Source of the DNA: Clostridiales bacterium
GTDB lineage: Bacteria > Bacillota > Clostridia > Oscillospirales > Acutalibacteraceae
Assembly: GCA_019418545.1 (NCBI GenBank)
Contig: DYBQ01000056.1
Coordinates: 1-15,456, forward strand
Reading direction: 5' to 3'
DNA: 15,456 nt
In this document: piece by piece, positions 1 through 6,997 of the stretch
Position numbering within the stretch: the first letter of the stretch is position 1
Layout: each line of letters begins with the position of its first letter
Program-made: the position numbers and the translations under genes
The notes under the pieces: model-generated
Database searches by the model: none
Seen by the model: the letters and a program-made list of their open reading frames with translations, nothing else
What the model was told of the DNA's origin: nothing

Positions 1-190
1 GCAAAAAAAATCCAATGAGGAAGCACTCCCTGGAACAATAGAAGAAAGAAAAGAAAGAGAAGAATAAAAAGAATAAAAAGAAATACAGGCTGCGCCGCTT
101 TTGTTTTTTTTACGTTTTGGGGAAGGGACTCCTCACAAAAAAGGCTGTTTCGGTTTTGGCTTTCTCTTCTCTCCTTTCTCTGGCTTTTCT
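1..190. other. Low-complexity intergenic DNA, no gene recognised
   Basis: No gene can be supported here. Positions 41-92 are almost pure A/G on the plus strand, broken only by isolated T residues. Two short plus-strand frames entering from the left edge end at 39-41 (TAG) and 65-67 (TAA). Either could be the tail of a gene outside the window, but neither is long enough to judge. A T-rich stretch follows at about 98-112. Confidence 0.5.
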
Positions 191-236
191 CCAAAAAGAA
201 ACCCGTACAAAACAGCGGGAACTGTCCTGTACGGGT
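191..236 (-). terminator. Rho-independent terminator of the hydrogenase operon
   Basis: On the minus strand a hairpin follows the hydA stop codon. The outer arms are ACCCGTACA (201-209) and TGTACGGGT (228-236), nine perfect pairs. An inner ACAG/CTGT stem is separated from them by a small internal loop. The minus-strand sequence just after the stem is TTCTTTTT, the expected U-rich tail. The hairpin lies about 26 bases beyond the stop codon. Confidence 0.85.
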
Positions 237-262
237 ACTTTGCAAAATCAGCTGTCAGCTGC

Positions 263-2005
263 TCAGAACTTCTTTCTGGCTACATAGCTGGTGTGGAGGA
301 TTTCGTGAGCCTTGTGGCTGCCGGGCTCGCCCAAGAACTCCTCATAGCACTTCTTCACAATGGGGTTCTCGTGGCTCTTGCGCAGAGGCATATTGGCATC
401 CTGGTCATAGAGAGCCTTGGCGCGCAGGGCCTTGAGGTCGGTAAAGCTGCGAACCGTTGCAGGCTGGATGGGCTGGCCGCCGCCATTGACACAGCCGCCG
501 GGGCAGCACATAACTTCAATAAACTGATAGTCGGCTTCGCCGCTGCGTACTTTTTCCAGCAGGGCGTTGGCGTTGTTCAGGCCGCTGACAACAGCAACCT
601 TCACATCCATACCGGCCACCTTATAGGTAGCTTCCTTAAAGCCATCGGTGCCGCGAACCTCGTTAAATTCCACCTTCTCCAAAGGCTTGCCTTCCAGCAC
701 CTCGGCAGCAGTACGCAGAGCTGCTTCCATTACGCCGCCGGTTGCGCCAAAGATGGTGGCTGCGCCGGTGGAAACGCCCATAGCGTCGTCGAATTTCTCG
801 TCGGGCAAACGGGCGAAGTTCAGCTGTGCGCCCTTAATCAGGCGGGCAAGCTCACGGGTGGTGAGGGCAATGTCCACATCGGGCATACCGGCTGCATCCT
901 GGTCGTCGCGTCCCACCTCAAACTTTTTGGCAGTGCAGGGCATAATGGACACAGAAACAATCTTCTTGGGGTCAATGCCTTCCTTCTGGGCATACCAGGT
1001 TTTGATGAGAGCACCCGTCATCTGCTGGGGGCTCTTACAGGTGGACAGGTTGGGAATCAAGTCGGGGAAGTAGTGCTCGCAGAACTTGACCCATCCGGGA
1101 GAGCAGGAGGTGATAATCGGCAGGGGGCCGCCCTCCTTGATTCGATGGATAAACTCGGTGCCTTCCTCCATAATGGTCATGTCGGCGCCGAAGTCGGTGT
1201 CAAAAACCTTATCAAAGCCCAACCGGCGCAGAGCAGCAACCATTTTGCCCTCCACGTTGGTGCCGATGGGCATCCCGAAGCACTCGCCCAGGGTTGCGCG
1301 AATGGACGGCGCAGTTTGGACGATGACGATTTTGTCGGGGTCGTTGATGGCGTCCAGAACCTTCTGGCACTCGTCCTTTTCCTGCAAAGCGCCGGTGGGA
1401 CATGCCACGATACACTGGCCGCAGTTTACGCAGGTGGTCTCAGACAAGGGGCGCTCAAAGGCACAGGCGATATGGGTATCAAAGCCGCGGCCGTTGGGGC
1501 CAATCACGCCCACGTGCTGCTGCTCACAGGCAGCCACGCAGCGGCGGCAGAGGATACATTTGGAGTTGTCGCGAATCAGATGGCTGCAGGATTCATCGAG
1601 AATGCTGTCGGGCACATCGCCGTCAAAGCGGTCGTCCTGCTCCACGCCCAGCTCCTGGCACAGGGCCTGGAGTTCACAGGTGCCGCTGCGCTTACAGGAC
1701 AGGCAGTGGCGGTCGTGGACAGACAGCAGCATTTCCAGGGTCAGCTTCCGGGATTTCTGCACTTTCGGGGTATTGGTAAACACTTCCATGCCCTCGTTCA
1801 CCGGATATACGCAGGACGCAACCAGGGAACGGGCGCCTTTCACTTCGACCACGCACATACGGCAGGCGCCAATCTGGTTCAAATCCTTCAGGAAGCACAG
1901 GGTAGGAATGTCAATCCCGGCATAGCGGGCAGCTTCCAAAATGGTGGAACCGGCGGGCACCGAGAGGGGCATGCCATTGATTTTGATATTGACCATATTT
2001 TCCAT
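263..2005 (-). CDS. hydA: [FeFe]-hydrogenase catalytic subunit, NADH-linked multimeric type (HydA/HndD)
   Basis: Cytoplasmic catalytic subunit that makes or oxidises H2 at the H-cluster. The 580-residue protein has, in order: an N-terminal [2Fe-2S] domain (C37, C48, C51, C65), a His-Cys3 [4Fe-4S] site (H97, C101, C104, C110), two [4Fe-4S] ferredoxin motifs (C150/153/156/160 and C192/195/198/202), the H-domain, and a C-terminal small-subunit-like segment (about 525-580). H-domain motifs are L1 TSCSPGW (299-305), L2 MPCTAKKFE (355-363) and L3 EVMCCPGGC (497-505). L1 has Ser where the C. pasteurianum enzyme has its second Cys, and L3 has an extra Cys at 500. I chose ATG at 2005 because AAAGGAG (2016-2022) sits 10 bases upstream; the GTG at 2014 is too close to it. 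Last gene of the operon, 18 bases after hydB. No HydE/F/G maturases are in the window. Confidence 0.95.
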   Translation of the reverse strand: MENMVNIKINGMPLSVPAGSTILEAARYAGIDIPTLCFLKDLNQIGACRMCVVEVKGARSLVASCVYPVNEGMEVFTNTPKVQKSRKLTLEMLLSVHDRHCLSCKRSGTCELQALCQELGVEQDDRFDGDVPDSILDESCSHLIRDNSKCILCRRCVAACEQQHVGVIGPNGRGFDTHIACAFERPLSETTCVNCGQCIVACPTGALQEKDECQKVLDAINDPDKIVIVQTAPSIRATLGECFGMPIGTNVEGKMVAALRRLGFDKVFDTDFGADMTIMEEGTEFIHRIKEGGPLPIITSCSPGWVKFCEHYFPDLIPNLSTCKSPQQMTGALIKTWYAQKEGIDPKKIVSVSIMPCTAKKFEVGRDDQDAAGMPDVDIALTTRELARLIKGAQLNFARLPDEKFDDAMGVSTGAATIFGATGGVMEAALRTAAEVLEGKPLEKVEFNEVRGTDGFKEATYKVAGMDVKVAVVSGLNNANALLEKVRSGEADYQFIEVMCCPGGCVNGGGQPIQPATVRSFTDLKALRAKALYDQDANMPLRKSHENPIVKKCYEEFLGEPGSHKAHEILHTSYVARKKF

Positions 2006-2023
2006 TTCAGGCACACTCCTTTC

Positions 2024-3814
2024 TTATCTCTTCACAATGGCGCTAAACTTGCACTTCTCCATGCAGGCGCCGCACTTGATACATTTGTTGGTATCGATGA
2101 CATGAGGCTGCTTCACGGTGCCGCTGATGGCGTTTACCGGGCAGTTACGGGCGCACAGGGTGCAGCCCTTACACTTGTCAGGCTCGATGTAATAGTTGGT
2201 CAGCGCCTTACATGCGCCGGCAGGACAGCGCTTCTCGGTAACGTGAGCGATATACTCGTCACGGAAGAAGTGCAGGGTAGAGAGCACGGGGTTGGGAGCT
2301 GTCTGTCCCAGGCCACACAGGGCGTTTTCCTTGATGTAGTAGCACAGCTCTTCCAGCTTGTCAATGTCCTCGAGGGTTCCGTTGCCGCTGGTAATCTTGT
2401 TGAGGATTTCCAGCAAACGCTTGGTACCAATTCGGCAGGGGGTACATTTACCGCAGGACTCATCCACGGTGAATTCCAGGAAGAACTTGGCAATATCCAC
2501 CATACAGGTGGTGTCATCCATAACAATGAGGCCGCCGGAGCCCATCATAGAGCCGATGGCCAGCAGGTTGTCATAGTCGATGGGCACATCCAGATGCTGA
2601 GCCGGGATACATCCGCCGGAGGGGCCGCCGGTTTGGGCTGCCTTAAACTTGCGGCCATTTGGCACGCCGCCGCCAATTTCCTCAACGATTTCCCGCAGGG
2701 TGGTGCCCATGGGGACTTCCACCAGGCCGGTGTGCTTAATCTTGCCGCCCAAGGCGAACACCTTGGTACCCTTGGACTTCTCGGTACCCATGGAAGCAAA
2801 CCAGTCGGCGCCGTTCAAAATAATCTGGGCAACGTTTGCATAGGTTTCCACGTTGTTCAAAATGGTGGGCTTGCCGAACAGGCCCTTAACAGCCGGGAAG
2901 GGCGGACGGCAGCGGGGCTCGCCGCGCTTGCCTTCGATGGAGGTCATCAGAGCGGTTTCTTCGCCGCAGACGAATGCGCCTGCGCCCAAACGCAAATCGA
3001 TGTCAAAGCAGAAATCGGTGTCAAAAATATTCTTGCCCAGCAGGCCATATTCACGAGCCTGATTGATGGCAATCTGCAAGCGCTTAACAGCGATGGGATA
3101 CTCGGCACGGACATAAATGTAGCCCTGGGTTGCGCCGATTGCATAAGCGGCAATAGCCATAGCCTCCAGCACCGCATGGGGGTCGCCTTCCAGCACGGAG
3201 CGGTCCATAAATGCACCGGGGTCGCCTTCGTCGGCGTTGCAGCACACATATTTCTGGTCGGCGTGGTTGGCAGCGGCAAAGCTCCACTTTCTGCCGGTGG
3301 GGAAGCCTGCACCGCCGCGGCCGCGCAGGCCGGACTTGGTAATTTCATCAATAACCTGCTGAGGAGTCATTTCGGTCAAAGCCTTGCCCAAAGCGGCATA
3401 GCCATCCACCGCAATGTATTCCTCAATTTTTTCGGGGTTAATCACACCGCAGTTGCGCAGTGCCACACGCTTTTGCTTCTCATAGAAGGGGGTGTGGTTC
3501 AAAGACTTGATGGTGTTGTCATCCTGCACAGTCTCCTGATACAGCAGGCGCTTTACGATACGGCCCTTGAGCAGATGCTCCTCCACAATCTCGGGCACAT
3601 CCTCGGGGGTCACCATGCTATAGAAGGAGCCCTCGGGATAGACAATCATAATGGGACCCAAAGCGCACAGGCCAAAGCAGCCGGTACGCACCACATTCAC
3701 TTCTTTTTCAAGGCCCTTTGCCTTGATTTCCTCTTTCAGGCGCTGAATAATCAGCTCGCTGTTGGAGGAGGTGCAGCCGGTACCGCCGCACACCAGTACG
3801 TTAGAACGAAACAT
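2024..3814 (-). CDS. hydB: NADH-binding flavoprotein subunit of the [FeFe]-hydrogenase (HydB, NuoF-like)
   Basis: FMN- and NAD(H)-binding subunit that exchanges electrons between NADH and the FeS relay of HydA; in related trimeric enzymes this is where electron bifurcation or confurcation is placed. The 596 residues comprise a thioredoxin-like [2Fe-2S] domain (C9, C14, C46, C50), the NuoF core with the glycine-rich GLRGRGGAGFPTG (162-174) and CNADEGDPGAF (192-202), an SLBB-like stretch, a NuoF [4Fe-4S] site (C454, C457, C460, C500), and a C-terminal two-cluster ferredoxin (C548/551/554/558 and C578/581/584/588). A further Cys pair, CPAGAC (530-535), could bind a metal. Start: ATG 3832 overlaps the upstream stop, but AAGGAGG (3823-3829) lies 8 bases before ATG 3814, so 3814 is preferred. 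Subunit identity is very secure; bifurcating activity is inferred from family. Confidence 0.95.
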   Translation of the reverse strand: MFRSNVLVCGGTGCTSSNSELIIQRLKEEIKAKGLEKEVNVVRTGCFGLCALGPIMIVYPEGSFYSMVTPEDVPEIVEEHLLKGRIVKRLLYQETVQDDNTIKSLNHTPFYEKQKRVALRNCGVINPEKIEEYIAVDGYAALGKALTEMTPQQVIDEITKSGLRGRGGAGFPTGRKWSFAAANHADQKYVCCNADEGDPGAFMDRSVLEGDPHAVLEAMAIAAYAIGATQGYIYVRAEYPIAVKRLQIAINQAREYGLLGKNIFDTDFCFDIDLRLGAGAFVCGEETALMTSIEGKRGEPRCRPPFPAVKGLFGKPTILNNVETYANVAQIILNGADWFASMGTEKSKGTKVFALGGKIKHTGLVEVPMGTTLREIVEEIGGGVPNGRKFKAAQTGGPSGGCIPAQHLDVPIDYDNLLAIGSMMGSGGLIVMDDTTCMVDIAKFFLEFTVDESCGKCTPCRIGTKRLLEILNKITSGNGTLEDIDKLEELCYYIKENALCGLGQTAPNPVLSTLHFFRDEYIAHVTEKRCPAGACKALTNYYIEPDKCKGCTLCARNCPVNAISGTVKQPHVIDTNKCIKCGACMEKCKFSAIVKR

Positions 3815-3822
3815 TTCTGCAG

Positions 3823-3829
3823 CCTCCTT
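3823..3829 (-). promoter_or_regulatory. Ribosome binding site that fixes the hydB start
   Basis: AAGGAGG on the minus strand lies between two in-frame ATG codons of hydB (3832 and 3814). The 8-base spacing to the second ATG is ideal, while the first ATG precedes the site. This makes hydB six residues shorter than the longest frame and means it does not overlap the upstream gene. Confidence 0.85.
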
Positions 3830-3831
3830 CA

Positions 3832-4200
3832 TTAAGTGTTGGCGCCGATGGTGTACTCAGTCACCACGTTGCCGTTTACCAGATGGTCGTTGACCACCCG
3901 CAGGGCTTTTTCCGGGGTCATCTTTACATAGGTGGTCTTTTCCCCGTCGGGGGTTACAACCTCCACCACCGGCTCAAACTGGCAGATGCCAATGCAGCCG
4001 GTCTGGGTAACCACCACGTTGTTCAGCTGGCGCTTTGCCACCTCATCCACCATGGTGGTGAGGACAGGACGTGCTCCGGCTGCAATGCCGCAGGTAGCCA
4101 TACCCACCAGCACGCGGATACTGTTGTCAGAGTTTTCACGCAGGCTGATTTGAGCCCGTGCTTTATCTCGAATAGCCTGTAATTCTGCTAAAGACTTCAT
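3832..4200 (-). CDS. Small [2Fe-2S] ferredoxin-like protein, HndB family
   Basis: A 122-residue protein with a thioredoxin-like ferredoxin fold, related to HndB of NADP-reducing hydrogenases and to the C-terminal half of NuoE. It is presumably an electron-transfer or accessory subunit of the hydrogenase. An N-terminal helix (1-25) precedes VGMATCGIAAGA (32-43) and TQTGCIGICQFEP (65-77). Only three Cys are present (C37, C69, C73), whereas a NuoE-type cluster uses four; A41/G42 lie where the second ligand would be expected. The same TCGIAAGA pattern is, as I recall, usual in this small family, so it is probably a family trait. The start is well supported by AAGGAGG 8 bases upstream of ATG 4200. 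It sits between the ATPase and hydB, 21 bases after the former. Confidence 0.85.
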   Translation of the reverse strand: MKSLAELQAIRDKARAQISLRENSDNSIRVLVGMATCGIAAGARPVLTTMVDEVAKRQLNNVVVTQTGCIGICQFEPVVEVVTPDGEKTTYVKMTPEKALRVVNDHLVNGNVVTEYTIGANT

Positions 4201-4221
4201 TAGGTGCTCCTCCTTATAAAC

Positions 4222-4761
4222 TTATAATAAATCGCTCTGTTCCTGCAAATAGCCGCGAATCCACTGCACCACATCCGGCGAGTTAAGCGGCACATCCTCC
4301 CCCAGAATTTCCCGAAGCTGGCGGGTATCCAGCTCCAGCGTCCTGTCATTTATCCGGTGGATAAACAGAAAATCCCTGTCTGGGTTGCAGGAAATCAGCA
4401 AAACCATGGTATCGTCAATATTTCCCAGCGGAATCATGTCCACATGCGATGTGATGAACCGAGCCCGTACCTGGGTTCCCTCTCCCAGCTTTGACTGGAT
4501 GGAAAAGTCTCCCCCGGTCATCTCCGCCTCCATTTTAAAAAGCGGTACGCCAAGCCCCACCTTACGGGTCGTTCGTGTGGTATAAAACGGGTCAACCACC
4601 CGCCTAACCTGCTCCTCACTCATGCCTTTCCCGTTATCCGTGATGGAAATGACCATTTCTCCCTTTTGCAAATCCTCTTCCACGCGAATTTCGATGAGAG
4701 TTGCTCCGGCAGTAATGGAATTCTGGGCGACATCCATCACATTCAGCGAAAGCTCCCGCAT
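4222..4761 (-). CDS. Orphan GHKL-type (histidine-kinase-like) ATPase in the hydrogenase operon
   Basis: A 179-residue soluble protein. Residues 1-105 form an ATP-binding GHKL domain: N-box DVAQNS (10-15, N14 for Mg-ATP), G1 box DNGKGM (42-47), DPFYTTR (57-63), G2 VGLGVPL (68-74) and GEGTQVRARF (93-102). There is no sensor, membrane segment or phosphorylatable-His dimerisation domain, so it is not a complete sensor kinase. Residues 105-179 form a C-terminal extension I cannot assign. Genes of this type recur in clostridial hydrogenase operons, but their role is not settled as far as I know. An anti-sigma-like kinase or a nucleotide-dependent regulator or assembly factor are possibilities. ATG 4761 has no clear ribosome site and lies 6 bases after the hydC stop, so translation is probably coupled to hydC. 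Confidence 0.85.
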   Translation of the reverse strand: MRELSLNVMDVAQNSITAGATLIEIRVEEDLQKGEMVISITDNGKGMSEEQVRRVVDPFYTTRTTRKVGLGVPLFKMEAEMTGGDFSIQSKLGEGTQVRARFITSHVDMIPLGNIDDTMVLLISCNPDRDFLFIHRINDRTLELDTRQLREILGEDVPLNSPDVVQWIRGYLQEQSDLL

Positions 4762-4767
4762 AACGGC

Positions 4768-5262
4768 TTACTGATACTTGGCCAGAATACCCGGAACCTC
4801 GTCGGGGGTCAGGCGGCCATATACATCTTCATTAATGGTGAGCACGGGAGCCAGGCCACAGGCGCCCACACACCGGCAGGCTGTCAGCGAGAACTTGCCG
4901 TCCTCGGTACATTCTTCAGGCTGGATGCCCAGAATCTCCGTAACTTTATCCATCAAAGCAGCTGCGCCCTTTACATAGCAGGCGGTGCCCAGGCAGATGG
5001 AAATGTTGTACTGTCCCTTTGGAGTGAGAGAAAATTGGGAATAGAAGGTGGACACACCAAAAACCTCTTCCAACGAAACTCCAAGCCCTTCAGCTACCAT
5101 GGCCTGCACTTCCATGGGAAGATAGCCATAAACCTCCTGGGCTTTTTGCAGGACCGGCATAATGGCACCCTGCTGCCCCTTGTGCTCAGCAATAATGGCA
5201 CGCAGCTTTTCTTCCTGTTCTGCAGTGCCTCTGAAAGGCAAATTGCTGATACGCTTCTGCAT
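4768..5262 (-). CDS. hydC: [2Fe-2S] subunit of the [FeFe]-hydrogenase (HydC/HndA, NuoE-like)
   Basis: The 164-residue thioredoxin-like [2Fe-2S] subunit of the NADH-linked hydrogenase, homologous to NuoE of complex I. It passes electrons next to the flavoprotein HydB. Cluster ligands are C90 and C95 (CLGTAC) and C131 and C135 (CVGAC), the usual C-x4-C...C-x3-C layout. A helical N-terminal domain (about 15-80) contains the typical VYGYLP and GVSTFYSQF segments. Length is normal for the family. Start: ATG 5262 has GGGAGGA (5271-5277) 8 bases upstream; the longer frame begins with a TTG at 5268 only 2 bases from that site and is disfavoured. It is the first gene of the five-gene operon and lies directly downstream of the Rex operator. 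Confidence 0.94.
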   Translation of the reverse strand: MQKRISNLPFRGTAEQEEKLRAIIAEHKGQQGAIMPVLQKAQEVYGYLPMEVQAMVAEGLGVSLEEVFGVSTFYSQFSLTPKGQYNISICLGTACYVKGAAALMDKVTEILGIQPEECTEDGKFSLTACRCVGACGLAPVLTINEDVYGRLTPDEVPGILAKYQ

Positions 5263-5371
5263 AAACAAATTCCTCCCTGTTGAGAATTTTAAATGTACAA
5301 AAATAAGCAGCTAATATTGTTATGATAAGCAATCCGAGATAGTTATCCAAAAACCTGAATCATAAAAACGG

Positions 5372-5389
5372 TTGTTAATTTTATAACAA
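5372..5389. promoter_or_regulatory. Rex-type operator (NADH/NAD+ sensing) upstream of hydC
   Basis: TTGTTAATTTTATAACAA has perfect inverted arms TTGTTA and TAACAA separated by 6 bases. It departs at one position from the Rex consensus TTGTTAA-N4-TTAACAA. It lies 110 bases upstream of the hydC start and overlaps or follows the candidate promoters. Rex represses fermentative and hydrogen-evolving genes when NADH/NAD+ is low, which fits an NADH-linked hydrogenase. The rex gene itself is not in the window. Confidence 0.8.
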
Positions 5390-5425
5390 TAATAACTCCA
5401 AATTCGTTTTCAATTTAGTATATCA
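5386..5425 (-). promoter_or_regulatory. Candidate promoter(s) of the hydrogenase operon
   Basis: Two readings are possible. An extended -10 TGATATACT lies at 5417-5425 with a poor -35; the Rex site would then sit about 20-40 bases downstream of the start point as a roadblock. Alternatively, TTGAAA (5408-5413) and TATTGT (5386-5391) have a 16-base spacer, with the -10 overlapping the Rex site. I slightly prefer the extended -10. Confidence 0.45.
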
Positions 5426-5572
5426 TACAAAAAATCATATTATTTTCTCTATGAGAATTATAGCTGATTCGAACACACGAAGAAACCATTACTTTTTTGT
5501 CGCAATTTCTCAATAGTTTTCAACATCATCGATTTATCACACGATGCTTCCATGATGCCAGGAGACAATCAC

Positions 5573-5601
5573 TTGTTTTGGAGAAACAGATATGGTATCC
5601 T
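5573..5601 (+). promoter_or_regulatory. Sigma-A-type promoter of the methyltransferase gene
   Basis: TTGTTT (5573-5578) and TATCCT (5596-5601) are spaced by exactly 17 bases, and a TGG precedes the -10 (extended -10 character). The start point would fall near 5608, about 25 bases before the ATG, just enough for the AAGGAGGGG ribosome site at 5618-5626. Confidence 0.65.
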
Positions 5602-5632
5602 GTAAACAATTTATCACAAGGAGGGGATTGTT

Positions 5633-6388
5633 ATGAATGAATCCTACACCCGTGTCAATTCGCGCATTATTGACCAATGGGTATCGGACGGCTGGGAATG
5701 GGGGACGCCCATCAGCCATGAAATTTTTGAAAAAGCAAAAAACGGAGAGTGGGATGTGCTGCTCACTCCGGTAAAGCCCGTCCCGCACCACTGGTTTTGC
5801 CCCATGCAGGGAGCCAGGGTTTTGGGACTTGCCAGCGGCGGCGGCCAGCAGATGCCGGTTTTCACCGCGCTTGGGGCTGACTGTACTGTGCTGGACTATT
5901 CTGCCGCTCAGCTGGAAGCCGAAAAGGAGGTGGCCCGGCGGGAAGGATATTCCATCCACACCGTCCAGGCGGACATGACAAAGCCCCTTCCTTTTGGGGA
6001 CGAAGCCTTTGATTTAATTTTCCACCCGGTTTCCAACTGCTATGTGGAAGAGGTACTTCCCATTTGGCGGGAATGCTTCCGGGTGCTGAAAAAGGGCGGG
6101 ATTCTGCTGGCAGGGCTGGACAACGGCATCAACTATATTTTTGACGAGGAAGAAACCTGCCTGACTAACAGCCTGCCATTCAACCCTTTGCGGGACGCGG
6201 CTCTCTATGAAGCCTCCATCAAAAACAACTGGGGCATCCAGTTTTCCCACACCATCGAAGAGCAAATCGGCGGCCAGCTCCAGGCCGGGTTTATGCTGAC
6301 GGATATTTTTGAGGATACCAACGGTGCCGGCCGCCTGCACGAGCACAATGTCCCTTGTTTTTATGCAACCCGGGCTGTAAAGCCTTGA
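5633..6388 (+). CDS. Class I SAM-dependent methyltransferase, substrate unknown
   Basis: A 251-residue soluble methyltransferase of the Methyltransf_11/25 type. Visible SAM-binding elements are motif I VLGLASGGGQQ (63-73), the acidic residue closing strand 2 (D88 in VLDYS), AD (113-114) and the post-motif strand FDLIFHPVSNCYVEE (126-140). A typical FRVLKKGGILLAG turn follows at 149-161. The N-terminal 45 residues, rich in Trp and acidic residues, and the C-terminal 80 residues probably form the substrate site, but they do not tell me the substrate. The start has a strong AAGGAGGGG 6 bases upstream. It is monocistronic, with its own promoter and a bidirectional terminator. It diverges from the hydrogenase operon; a functional link to it is not supported. 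Confidence 0.88.
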   Translation: MNESYTRVNSRIIDQWVSDGWEWGTPISHEIFEKAKNGEWDVLLTPVKPVPHHWFCPMQGARVLGLASGGGQQMPVFTALGADCTVLDYSAAQLEAEKEVARREGYSIHTVQADMTKPLPFGDEAFDLIFHPVSNCYVEEVLPIWRECFRVLKKGGILLAGLDNGINYIFDEEETCLTNSLPFNPLRDAALYEASIKNNWGIQFSHTIEEQIGGQLQAGFMLTDIFEDTNGAGRLHEHNVPCFYATRAVKP

Positions 6389-6398
6389 GAAAACACAT

Positions 6399-6443
6399 AA
6401 AAAAACCGCAGGACTTCTTGTGAGAGCTCTGCGGTTTTTGTTT
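6399..6443. terminator. Bidirectional terminator between convergent methyltransferase and oxidoreductase operon
   Basis: The arms AAAAACCGCAG (6401-6411) and CTGCGGTTTTT (6429-6439) pair perfectly over 11 bases around a 17-base loop. On the plus strand the stem runs into TTTTTGTTTT. On the minus strand it runs into a long T tract. It lies between the methyltransferase stop (6388) and the gamma-subunit stop (6449), so it serves both genes. Confidence 0.88.
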
Positions 6444-6448
6444 TGATA

Positions 6449-6997
6449 TTATTCTTTGCTTGCCCGGCCCAATGCAAACGCCTTGCGGTTGAGCTCCAGC
6501 ATAGCTGCCTTGCGGGCAGGGATGCACTTTTGCAGGCCGCCTTCCAGGTTCTCTTCCGAGCAGAAGGGAAGCTCTGCATACAGCCGTCCCAGCAGGATGA
6601 TGTTGGCCAGACCCTTCATATCGTTGTCCTCTGCCATCCGGGTAGCAGGTACATAGCACACCGTTACATCGGTACGCTCCACCTTTTTCTCAATGAGGCT
6701 GCTGTCCACCAGCACCAGGCCGCCGGGCTCCACCACATCGATAAACTTGTCCAGAGAGGGCAGGTTCATGGCTACCAGCACATTGGGGTTTACCACCAGC
6801 GGGGAGCCAATGGGCTCTTCCGAAATACACACGCTGCAATTGGCGGTGCCGCCGCGCATTTCGGGGCCATAGGAGGGCAGCCAGGAAATTTCCTTTCCTT
6901 CCTGCAAACCGGCATAGGCCAGCACCTTTCCGGCAAACAGGATGCCCTGTCCGCCAAACCCGGCCAAAACGATATTCAAATCTTTTTGCAGGCTCAT
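6449..6997 (-). CDS. 2-oxoacid:ferredoxin oxidoreductase, gamma subunit
   Basis: The 182-residue gamma subunit (POR_N/gamma fold) of a four-subunit 2-oxoacid:ferredoxin oxidoreductase. Family signatures are NIVLAGFGGQGILFAG (8-23), WLPSYGPEMRGGTANCSV (39-56) and NPNVLVAMN (70-78). The C-terminal part is the usual helical tail. The ATG overlaps the beta-subunit stop in an ATGA junction, so it is translationally coupled, and it also has its own AAGGAGG 7 bases upstream. It is the last gene of the operon and stops just before the bidirectional terminator. Whether the enzyme prefers 2-oxoglutarate or branched-chain 2-oxoacids cannot be read from this subunit. Confidence 0.92.
   Translation of the reverse strand: MSLQKDLNIVLAGFGGQGILFAGKVLAYAGLQEGKEISWLPSYGPEMRGGTANCSVCISEEPIGSPLVVNPNVLVAMNLPSLDKFIDVVEPGGLVLVDSSLIEKKVERTDVTVCYVPATRMAEDNDMKGLANIILLGRLYAELPFCSEENLEGGLQKCIPARKAAMLELNRKAFALGRASKE

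Larger units (their letters stand above)
5263..5632. other. AT-rich divergent control region between the hydrogenase operon and the methyltransferase
   Basis: A 370-base gap with no credible ORF. It holds the Rex-type operator (5372-5389), candidate minus-strand promoter elements (5386-5425) and a plus-strand promoter (5573-5601). TTGTTA followed three bases later by TAAGCAA (5316-5331) may be a degenerate second Rex-like site. I see no further structure of note in 5440-5560. Confidence 0.6.

Noticed and set aside
1..67. Short plus-strand frames ending at 41 and 67 that might be the C-terminus of a gene left of the window
   Set aside because: Only 12-21 codons, in purine-rich sequence; two competing frames and no recognisable motif.
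1086..1925. Plus-strand frame of 279 codons inside hydA
   Set aside because: Lies entirely antisense to a hydrogenase gene with unmistakable motifs; composition low in typical structural residues and no ribosome site.
5316..5331. TTGTTA-N3-TAAGCAA as a second Rex operator
   Set aside because: Arms are out of register and total length is two bases short of the 18-bp Rex site; kept only as a possible weak site.
5465..5490. TTCGAAT-like stretch resembling a tRNA T-loop
   Set aside because: The flanking bases do not form a 5-bp T-stem and no acceptor or anticodon arm is present.
6291..6659. Minus-strand frame spanning the bidirectional terminator
   Set aside because: Runs across the hairpin and overlaps the gamma-subunit and methyltransferase genes in wrong frames; no protein family recognised.
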